Part shown: positions 1 through 8,830 of the stretch, piece after piece | How the letters are laid out: every line of letters begins with the position of its first letter | Numbering within the stretch: the first letter of the stretch is position 1 | Source of the DNA: Lottia gigantea | Taxonomy: Eukaryota > Mollusca > Gastropoda > Lottiidae | Assembly (NCBI RefSeq): GCF_000327385.1 | Contig: NW_008708846.1 | Location: 2,928,599 to 2,992,598, forward strand | Direction: 5' to 3' | Length of the DNA: 64,000 nucleotides | Position numbers and translations under genes: made by a program | Notes under the pieces: generated by a model | The model's input: only the letters and a program-made list of their open reading frames with translations | What the model was told of the DNA's origin: nothing | The model's database searches: none

Positions 1-259
1 GGATGAAATTAAAAGTCCATTACAGTCATTATCAATGATTGTGAAGGGGAGGTAATTATTCTAAGTTATCAAAATATAGACTACTGCACTATACCAACAC
101 TACAGAGTTAAAAAATCCGAAGTAATCACAGTAATGTTTGCCCATGTCAGTATGCAGTTGGTCCAACTACAAATTCCATTCATTGAAATGTTCTAGCAAA
201 CCTTGAAATTGCATATCAAGTTTTTTTTATCCGTGAGAAACAATAAAGCTGTAATATTT

Positions 260-592
260 TCAGATGGACTCCATGACAAGAGCAATGCTGCTGGTTGCTG
301 ACATCCCTGCACTGAAGGTTAGCTGAAGCAATTTAATCCCTTCTGTAAATTCTGTTACATTGCCAGAACATTGGAAAAGGAACCCCTTGATACCTATATC
401 TGCCCATAATACGCAGCCTGGCACTGAAGTGAGCAGGACGCTATGGCAAAGAACTTCTGGGGCACCACTGGGCTTGTCAATAGGTATTTCTTTCAGAGAA
501 TCCATTAAAGCAGATACCCCGATCAATATGTCAGAAGAGAAAAAAATCACAGATCTGTACAGCAGACCAATAGTGGAGATGTGGTGAAACAT
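260..592 (-). CDS. Unidentified coding-looking terminal exon
   Basis: An open frame of 110 codons runs on the minus strand from an ATG at 592 to a TGA at 260. The stretch is more GC-rich than its surroundings and the predicted peptide has a balanced, protein-like composition with hydrophobic runs (for example LLYRSVIFF and VLWADIGIKGFLF). A good minus-strand acceptor context (a pyrimidine-containing tract ending in TACAG) lies about 45 bases inside the frame, so the real exon may start there instead of at the ATG. It lies downstream of SNIP1 on the same strand, so it would be the 3' end of another gene or a lost or alternative exon. I do not recognise the product. A 75-codon frame overlaps it on the plus strand (360-587), which weakens the case. 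The call rests on frame length and composition only. Confidence 0.35.
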   Translation of the reverse strand: MFHHISTIGLLYRSVIFFSSDILIGVSALMDSLKEIPIDKPSGAPEVLCHSVLLTSVPGCVLWADIGIKGFLFQCSGNVTEFTEGIKLLQLTFSAGMSATSSIALVMESI

Positions 593-606
593 TGTCTTAT
601 ATACAG

Positions 607-710
607 TAGTGATGGGCCGATTGTCGCAAATAATCGGTTAATCGATTGGTAAGGTCCATCCAATGTCAACCGGTAATCTATTATGATTTTCAACCGATTT
701 CCCATCACTA
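607..710. mobile_element. hAT-type MITE, 104 bp, with 8-bp target duplication
   Basis: The element starts TAGTGATGGG and ends CCCATCACTA, a perfect 10-bp inverted terminal repeat. Both sides carry the same 8 bases ATATACAG (599-606 and 711-718), the target duplication length typical of hAT transposases. The inside is partly palindromic, with AATCGGTTAATCGATT-like sequence, and codes for nothing. It is a non-autonomous copy moved in trans. Confidence 0.82.
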
Positions 711-783
711 ATATACAGTAGTATAATATATTCTTTTAATGGAAGAAATTCTAATGAAATCAACAACTGATATACATAATATA

Positions 784-789
784 TTTATT
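784..789 (-). promoter_or_regulatory. Candidate SNIP1 polyadenylation signal
   Basis: TTTATT on the plus strand reads AATAAA on the minus strand, about 360 bases past the SNIP1 stop codon. It is a candidate in the right direction for the SNIP1 message; without transcript data the true end is unknown. Confidence 0.35.
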
Positions 790-1149
790 TAATTCATACA
801 ATTTACATAATTAAATTTCACTTCTTGATAAACCTTAATAACCACTTTGTCCTTGGTTAAACTTTTAAATGGAAAATAAACCATGATATAATACAACCAG
901 TATACAAATTCGATTCTCAAGCTAGGCAAAGTGCGTGCAATAATGACAAGTTACCAACAATGTATTTATATAAAAGATAAAAATGCAGGGAAAAAAGACA
1001 CATACACATCCTTAGGCTTTAGGTGGTCACATGGACTGGACACAGAACAATAACAAGTCACCTCCAATAATGGACTGCAAATGGAAGTAACATTACATTT
1101 TGAAATACCCAATGAAATTTTTGACATTTTAATGAAACAGAGAAAGTCC

Positions 1150-2345
1150 TCATTCTGACTCACCATCCTCATCTAAAAGTTCTGAGGTATCCACTTTATC
1201 ATGTAATATAACATATTCTCGAGAACTGTAACCAAATTTTACAACATCTTTTTCAAATAACTCTACATATCTTTGTCCTTCTATTTTCTCATTATTAACA
1301 TAAGTTCCATTAGCTGAATTAAGATCTATGACATACGGTTTAACTTTCATGCCACGAGATCCATTTTCACGTCTGAATTCTGTAAGACGATACTGAAGAG
1401 CTGCATGTTGTTTGGAACAAGAAGGATGATCAACAGGGATGTCAGCCACTCTTCGATCACGACCTATCAAATATGCACTTTGTCTATGAATATGTAATAC
1501 TGGTAAATTCTGTTCTCCCTTAAAAGGATACAAACGCCATTTCTTTTTAGGCTTTCTAGCCTCTGGAGGTTCATTGTAATGTACAACAACCCCACGAAAT
1601 GTGTTTGTATCTTCTTTCAGTTTTCCTGAGAGCTTGAAATCTGGTGCTTCCTTGTCAGCCGGTGCACTACCTTGAGAATTTTGGTCTGGTCTACCAAAGT
1701 TCATATCAACACCTTCCTCGACCCTCTGTTGATGTGTTCTTTTTCTTCTATGATCATTTTGCCTTCTGTCACGCCTTTGTTCAGCCATATCTTCATCTTG
1801 CCGCTCTTGTTTGATTCTTCTGTCGTGATGGGAATTATCTGACCGGTGGGGATGTGGTTCATTATCGTCCAATCTTTCTTGTTTGATACGTCTGTGAGGA
1901 TCATATTCATGATGTGCATCATGATTCCTCTGATGTTTATGTTTTTTATGTCTGCTGTGTGATTGATGATCTCTTTCTACTGATTGACTTCTACTATGAC
2001 TGCGTGATCTGTGTTTATGTTTGTGCCGTCTCTGACTCTGAAATAATAATTTTTAAATTAATAAGCTTTACTATCTATAATTTGTCTGATACAAGGCAGA
2101 AAAAAAATTGTTTACTGATACGTAAAAAGGGAAGTGAGATTATTTCAAGTGAAAAGTATTACCATTTCTATGAAAACATACATAGAGTATCAGTAACATA
2201 TTATTATTACATAATAAAAAAACAAACATCACAATCTTACCCTCTCACTTTCATTATCTTCAGGGCTTGAAGATCTCTCCCTGTGTTTTCTGTGTCTTTC
2301 ACGTCTCTCCTCTCTTTCATATTCAGGAGATCTCCTACGAGGCAT
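1150..2345 (-). CDS. SNIP1: SNIP1, Smad nuclear-interacting protein 1 (FHA-domain protein)
   Basis: There are two coding exons: 2345-2241 (35 codons, starting MPRRRSPEYERE, donor GTAAGA) and 2037-1150 (acceptor TTATTTCAG, stop TGA at 1152-1150), joined in phase 0 for 330 residues. The human protein is a little under 400. Residues 1 to about 140 are rich in Arg, Ser, His and acidic residues, an RS-like tail typical of spliceosome-associated proteins. About residues 190-213 hold the SNIP1-typical stretch VVVHYNEPPEARKPKKKW. The FHA domain follows at about 205-310: GR at 227-228, the phosphothreonine-site SCSKQH at 241-246 and NSANGT at 275-280 are all present, so the binding pocket looks intact. 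The C-terminus is acidic. In the known family SNIP1 acts in the nucleus, in the spliceosome and in Smad, NF-kappaB and microRNA-processing contexts. It is divergent to BLOC1S3. Confidence 0.95.
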
Positions 2346-2757
2346 TGAATACCTTCCAAATTTACAATTTTAATTTTCAAAATATAGCTTAATTCTCAAT
2401 AAAACGTTTTGATTTTTTAATAATTGTGAGCACCGGAAGTAAATATAGGCCATTAAAATGATCGAATTGAAGAATATGAAGAAACGAATATATGTTTACA
2501 ATATGATATTGCGACTTTGATGAGAATTCATGGTCACAATTGTTTTTATTGTGAAGGAAATATAATTGAAAATAATAAGCATGCCATAAATATCACATTT
2601 CATAATGTTCTAATTGGTTATTAAAAATATTTATTTAGTTTCGTTTTATGCTATGAGATCTAAATTCCAACATTTTGGTTCTATATCAAAGGGGCGTAAT
2701 CCTTGAATTGAAGAAGTAAAAGTAAAGAGAGACTGAAAAGTAAATAGAGTAGTGAAC
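2346..2757. promoter_or_regulatory. Shared SNIP1/BLOC1S3 bidirectional promoter region
   Basis: The start codons of the two divergent genes are 412 bases apart. Both 5' untranslated regions and both promoters must fit here unless there are upstream noncoding exons. The region is AT-rich with no obvious TATA box placed for either gene and no GC island. It is a head-to-head arrangement of two widely expressed genes. Transcription start sites cannot be read from the sequence. Confidence 0.6.
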
Positions 2758-5700
2758 ATGAGTAAAAGTGAAGCAGAATCTAAAATTGTGGTTCAGGGTG
2801 AAGCCTCGGAATCCGACGATGATGAAAATGTTAGTTATTTCAATATGAATACATACAAAATCATAATTATGATATTAAATGAGTATCTTTGGTACAGTAC
2901 AGTGGTGTAACCTATTTTCGTGCATATAAGAATTCAACATCGAATTTCGTCAAAGTTAAAAAAACGGAATTTTTTTTTAAATGTCTTAGATGTTTGCTCA
3001 GATATTCTACAAAATAATTAAAATATGGTATATTTCGATTTTCTTTATGAATCCCTCACCTTGACCCATATTTCATGAGGAACCAACTCACTTCATTCAT
3101 TGGACTATATTCTAGCAGACGACACTTGGAATTCAATTACAGCAAGGGATTATAAGGAAATTAGGCAGATAAAAAATTGTGATAAATAACTGAAATCCGC
3201 CCTTTTGTATTTGTCAAAGTATACATTAATATATTTTACCTTGCTTGAAACTACTGAATTCATTCTACAAGCTGATATTGTACACAAAACCCATGTTTAT
3301 TAAAACAAGAAAATGTGGAGGTCATGCTAGGTCGCACATGTAAATTATTAATCATTTCCGGAGATGCATGAAAAATAGGTTAGCACGAAAATAGGTTACT
3401 TTACTGTACTAACTAAGTCTCACTCTCAGTACTTATCTACACTTAGTTAGAATGTTAGCATATGCCATATAACTAAATATGTGCCCTTATTTAGTAATTT
3501 GGGATTAATTAATTGACGTGCTGACGGAGGATGATTGACAGTGGACAGTTCTTAAGCAATTTTATCAATAGGTCTAGGGCTAGAGTTTCTTGACAATGCT
3601 ATAGAGAGTGAAAATATATTCTCATATTATTATGTAGATGGTGGTTCACGTACCGTCTGTTTCTCCTCTTACCACATATATTAGCTAGATTGTCTGCATT
3701 GTGAAGGCAAGACTTATGGTCAAATTGTGAACTTACCGTACATTGAAATAGATCAAATATTTAACATATCCACCATGAAGACAAAATCCATCAATGTCAA
3801 CACCTATTTACAATAAAATATAATATTTTTCACTGTTAAAATAGAGCTCAATAATCAGTTGTAGAGCAATATTCAACACCTAGATTATATATTTATAGCA
3901 AATTTATAGATGAAATTTTCCTTAAGGCTGCCAAGTGAATGAGGTTGAGTCAATTGGACTAGTGAAATTTGTGTTCTGAATTATCTTCTTGTGACAAAAT
4001 TGCTACCTTTCAGTATATTTCTCCCAGCCCCAGTTGAAAAGAGGGCCTCGCTTTATTGTATAACTGTTGCTTTGTTTCATAACATATAACTAGAAAATAT
4101 GTACAGTATATACTTCAGTTGATATATTTCAGTTTAGATTAGTAAATAAATGATACAAAATTTAAAGAGTCTCTAAAATGAATTTGGTGTGCTGATAAAA
4201 AAAACTACTTCATACTACCAATGTACTTCATACTACCAATCTTTATATTTCAGGATGATTTGACTGCACCACAAGGTGTCATTGTATCTGGTGAAGCTTC
4301 AGAATCAGATGAAGAAGAAATTGATTTAAGATCACCTACAACACCACCAAGAAATGACTTTCCTCCATTAATAGGTAAGCTTACGGTACTGTAGATTATG
4401 TCATAGCTAATTACCCTGTACCTGTCTGTGGAGGTTATTAAGTTTTGTGTTAGGTTGTTTAAAGCACTTAAATTCCATGTTAAACCAAATGACTAAAAAT
4501 TAATGATTTCATAAGTCCAATAAAGTAGAAGAGAAGAATGTAAAAGTACAAATACGTTATCTTTCTGTTTCCGCATTAGTGTAAAGAGTTGCATAATTTT
4601 TGTTATTAGTTGATGTTATATTATTAATTGTATTATATGTTATTGATTGATGTTATATTATAAACTAATGTTGTATTATAAATTGATGTGGTGTTATAAA
4701 TTGATGTTATATGATAAATTGTAAGTGTGTTATAAATTGACGTTTGTTGTAATTATTAGATAATGTAACATTTTTATTGTAGTTAATCAAAGAAGTGAAA
4801 CCACATCAGAAATACCAACATTGATGTCACCCAGAGCAGCTGAAGCTAAAGCTACTAAACCTAAATATGACACGTAAGTTTTATACCGGTGACTTTTATG
4901 TAGGATACCATATATTTCTGAATATAATGCGCAAGCGTGTATAATGCGCACCCCTTCCTTACCCTATCAAAATCTGGAAAAATCCATTTACCCGTATATA
5001 ATGCGCACCCCTTGTTGGCGAAAATTTGAGGTTGGATATGGCATAACACAGACACAAAAATAGTGAGTGATAACAAAGCATATTCCATGTATGACCTTGG
5101 TATGTTCAGCAACTGTGGATGACCCTTGTGAATTTGCAATGCTCAAAGCTGTGCTATTCTTTCATTTTACTAGCCATTGTGGTAAATTTGAGGATTTTTT
5201 TGATATTTGTGATAAAAATAACAGAAATGCTTAGTTTTATTTTGAAACAATCTTACATTTAACAACCCAGAATACTCTAAACATGGTTTGCTTGGTGTTC
5301 CTAAAGACTCATGGAATGCCATCTTATTAGTTGTCTCGCAGTTTTATGAAAACATTTTTAAAAACTTGGGGAATTGTCACAATGTATAAGCCATGGTTTG
5401 TTAAAATGTGATTATGTCCCCTTATACTGTAGTGAATTTACTATTAATTTTTCTCTTTTCAGTCTTCTTCATAGAAAACTTAGTAAGTCATCTTTTACCT
5501 AACTAACAAAATTCTCCTAATATCACCATGTTTATTTAAACCTCATTTTTGCTATGAATAGACACGTTGTTTCACCTTTATTTGTAGATTGAAAAAAATC
5601 TTTTTGATCAAATTTGTGAAAACTATACACAGAAATCTAAAGAAATGCGCCCTTTAACATCTTCAAGTTTTAACTAAAAAAATCCAGCCGTTAATAACGC

Positions 5701-8700
5701 CAAAAATATTTAAAAACATTCTGCATTATGCATTTTGGAAGCTGTTAGAGAACTACTGTATGGATTTGAATAAAATAAAGGCCTAATTGTAGAGATATAT
5801 ATGTCTCTACGTATTCTGAAGGTTTCAACTAATATTAATGAGCCATTATAAAGCCAAACACCAAAAACTGCTCAATTTACAATTAGTGCTCTCCGTTTTT
5901 AATTTACCCTTTTAAAACAAATTGATTTATCAAGTAGATACATAGATATTAATAGCATACTATTTTAAGGTATAATTTATGATGTTTTTTTGATAATGAA
6001 AACAGGGAAATACTTAACTAAAGATATTTTAAGAAGTACATTTATCCAATTGGATGATAAATGATAACTTGATTTAATATTGATTTTAGTCCTCGATGAA
6101 AAGATGGTTTGAACACCAAAATCAACTTTAAGGCACACTTTTGCCATCCGTTTGACCATAGAACTTTAATAGCTATATAACTCTATTACAGTTCTATGAT
6201 TTGACCAATCGTGCCTTTGTCTCAGAAATTATTTATTTTTATCTAATAATCGTAGCTCATCCTAGAGATTATTTCCAATGTATGTGAATCAATCACTAGA
6301 ATTTCGGTTTAATTGATCATCATACCTATGGCTGAGGTTGAACTCCTATTAGCTTTTAAAGGTACAGGTGCACCATTTTCTGACCAATCGTACCTCAGTC
6401 TCAGAAACATGAATTTTTTAGCTAAGCCAATCAGTTATAGTGTTCACAGCTCACCGTCGAAATTATAGCTTTGGAATCCATGTTTGTCCAGAATTATCCG
6501 CGTTTTAATGTTAAAATAATGACTCGTCAGTTTAAGATACTCTGTGATATATAGAAAAGACATAAATAGAAATAATGAGTGAAATTCCTGGTTAGAAGTA
6601 TTTTTAAAGGAATTATTTGGTTTTCTTACATTTCTAGTACTTCTGAAGACTTTTTGAATATATAATCTTTCAACGGCATATTAGAAGCACAAAATATAGA
6701 TAAATAAGACACTTTTGTGGATAGATACTTTTGGTATATTTATTAATTCAACGTTTCAATGTGGTTCTCACACCATTATCAGGAATATAATACATTTGCA
6801 TATATTCAACACTCAAATCAACTTCTCAAAATGGCACACTTGTCTCTTTAAAGCATATATCAAAGCAAATATTTATTTTACTTTCATTATCTTTGCTGTA
6901 TCTTATAAACCAGTCAATATTATGTTGTATACTTCACTTAAGTGTTTTCTTACAGGAGAGAGCAATCTATTGTTACATTCCCATATAGTAGATAATTGTA
7001 GTCAGGCCTATTTGTCTGCTGCTAGAAACTTACATACAACAACCCAACAGTTACAAAAATCACATGCTTCAGTTCAGGTAAAGCCTTTATTAATTATACA
7101 AAGTTATAGTAGAATGAAAACTGCTTTAAAGCATAAATGACAAAATAGAGAAAGCCCTGAGTTTACCAGCCTTTTGAACCAAGATCATATAGATTGGCAC
7201 ATTAGTATAGTTTATAAATATATTATAAAAGGTTAATTGAATATACAGTAATAGTGACTAAGGAGGTACAGATCCTAAATATCAGTAACTGATTAACAAT
7301 AAATTCCTTTAATGCCCATAAAAGGATGTATGTACAATATGAAACTGCTGGTAAAGTGGCACTACTATTTTGTCAAGTAGGCTAACATATCAAGAATAAT
7401 AATTCTTCTTCTAGGGAAGTTAAGCTCAGATTTCACAGGTCCTTAAAAGAGTGAACCCTGGTTGGGATCCCTAACTCTATTGTTTAGTATGAGAACTTGA
7501 TTCCACCTGTACAAAAGATAAAAAGGAATTCCTTTCGCCTAGCAGAATTCCTGAATTCTTTTTATAAATATGCCCTTTTTACTATCTCAACAAATCTGGC
7601 CCAATATATTCCTCTGATGTGATAATCAGTGATATACATATTGGATATTGGCACATTTAGGACGAGATACAAAATGTCACTTTTTATGGGGGGCTACTCA
7701 GACACACTTTTGAAATTTTCACCATGACAAAGACCAAATTTGGCATGACTTTTGGTATGTCAAAAACTAGCGACCCAAATGTGTATAGGAGAAGTGAGAT
7801 TTTTGTCTGGACCTAAATGTACCAATATCCCATCTGTTTATCAGAGGAACAGATAGCGCCAGATTTGTTAGACACAAAAGACCTTGTTGAAATCTGAACT
7901 AATCTTGAAAAAGATCTTACACTGCAGAAAAAATGGTGTTTTAAAAATGTCCTTGAGACCTGTTTCAACCTTGAATTATTTATGATTTCATCTGTTTTGT
8001 TAAATTTTAAACAATTTACAAGTTAAATTTCAAATCAAGTATTGTACAAGAAACACTTGTTATTCTTTGAAAGTTTTTCATTTACTTCATGAAGTAGCTT
8101 CTTACCTGCCTGTAGATCTGGCAAGTTTTGTATCCACATTTGATAAAAAAAATGTTAAAACTTACTTAATGTCTGATTTCTTAAGCTGGTAAATCTCATT
8201 TGTTTTGGTTCCAAAATAATAATAGCAATAATTTATTTTAAACAATATTTTATCCACATAAATATGAAAAGAATTGGTAAACAAGCTTTCGCCTATATAA
8301 ATTGTTTGTATATGTACATTCATTAAAATTAGAATAACACATGTTGATAGTAAATAAATTTTACTATTAAATGTATCCTACTAGCAAATACTTGGTTACT
8401 ATTTTGGACCCTTGTTGATGAAATGTAGAGATTTTAAACTCTCTCTGTAATAATGTCCATCACATAGATTATCATTTCTTCTTGTTTTTTAAGCTGGTAT
8501 TCCGATTCATATGAAAATGATATTCAAAATGTGCTTTTTACCAATAAAAGTAGTATAAAACAGTAAGTTTTATAACAACTCAGTGAATTAGATTTTTGAT
8601 AATCCTTGTATGTTTATTTACAGGATGCTTCCCATAACCTACGATTATTAACCAATGATTTATTTCATTTAGAAGATAAAGTAGATATTATTACCAGTTG

Positions 8701-8731
8701 TCAACTATTACCAGATTTAGTTATACCTTAA
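2758..8731 (+). CDS. BLOC1S3: BLOC1S3, BLOC-1 complex subunit 3
   Basis: Six coding exons join in frame to 177 residues: 2758-2829, 4254-4374, 4783-4873, 5463-5482 (a 20-nt microexon), 6956-7077 and 8624-8731 (stop TAA). All introns are GT-AG, and the donors after exons 2, 3 and 4 are GTAAG. The match to the family comes from three places. The acidic motif GEASESD occurs twice (residues 14-20 and 37-43), like GEATETD and GEAAETD in the human protein. A FPPLI stretch lies at 60-64. The C-terminal helical part (about 96-175) ends LEDKVDIITSCQLLPDL, matching human LAERLDIVAGCRLLPDI. The human protein is 202 residues. BLOC-1 is a cytosolic octamer that sorts cargo from endosomes to lysosome-related organelles. 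The ATG is the only one in frame with the first acidic motif. The exon-5 acceptor at 6956 gives LRESN across the junction; an alternative AG three bases on would drop one residue. Confidence 0.92.
2900..3406. mobile_element. pogo/Tc1-mariner-like MITE in BLOC1S3 intron 1
   Basis: The left end reads CAGTGGTGTAACCTATTTTC and the right end is its near inverse complement (GCACGAAAATAGGTTACTTTACTG). The ends differ at a few outer positions and are flanked on both sides by TA (2898-2899 and 3407-3408). A CAGT start with a TA target duplication fits the pogo branch of Tc1/mariner. About 507 bp, no coding sequence, non-autonomous. Family assignment is by termini only. Confidence 0.62.
3407..4253 (+). 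other. Rest of BLOC1S3 intron 1
   Basis: AT-rich intron sequence after the MITE. I see no exon, RNA gene or clear repeat in it, apart from a short direct duplication of CTACTTCATACTACCAAT-like sequence (about 4204-4240) just before the exon-2 acceptor. Confidence 0.5.
4609..4745. repeat. AT-rich short tandem array in BLOC1S3 intron 2
   Basis: About six imperfect copies of a roughly 22-base unit like TGTTATATTATAAATTGA end about 40 bases before the exon-3 acceptor. Unit length varies, so this is a decayed minisatellite. Confidence 0.6.
4908..5030. repeat. Repeated TATAATGCGCACCCC motif in intron 3
   Basis: TATAATGCGC occurs near 4921 and TATAATGCGCACCCC at about 4940 and 4997. It is probably a decayed end of a DNA transposon or satellite. 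I could not find matching inverted ends, so the family is unknown. Confidence 0.3.
6360..6847. mobile_element. Family K TTAA MITE copy with internal insertion (BLOC1S3 intron 4)
   Basis: The left end AGGTACAGGTGCACCATTTT and right end AAAATGGCACACTTGTCTCT are inverted repeats of each other with several mismatches, each flanked by TTAA. The inside matches the other copies (for example GCTAAGCCAATCAGT, GTGTTCACAGCTCACC). About 120 bases near 6670-6790 have no counterpart in the intact copy at 32,863-33,200 and look inserted. A weaker family fragment (TTGACCAATCGTGCC) precedes it at about 6195-6230. Both lie in intron 4 of BLOC1S3. Confidence 0.7.
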
Positions 8732-8751
8732 CATCAACACCTATATTTATA

Positions 8752-8830
8752 AGGGATAGATGCACCATTTTGGGGGGTTGATTTGAGTCTTGAATGAGTA
8801 AAAAAAAATTATTAGAAAGTACATTTCCGA
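8752..8830. mobile_element. Family K MITE end fragment in the BLOC1S3 3' UTR region
   Basis: AGGGATAGATGCACCATTTT followed by GGGGGGTTGATTTGAGTCTTGA matches the left end of the family K element. The matching right end is missing nearby. It begins about 20 bases after the BLOC1S3 stop codon, so it is probably transcribed as part of the 3' UTR. The first AATAAA after the stop is near 9564. Confidence 0.65.

Noticed and set aside
6715-7140. 141-codon open frame read as a separate gene
   Set aside because: Only 6956-7077 is coding, as exon 5 of BLOC1S3; the rest is the end of a family K MITE and flanking intron.
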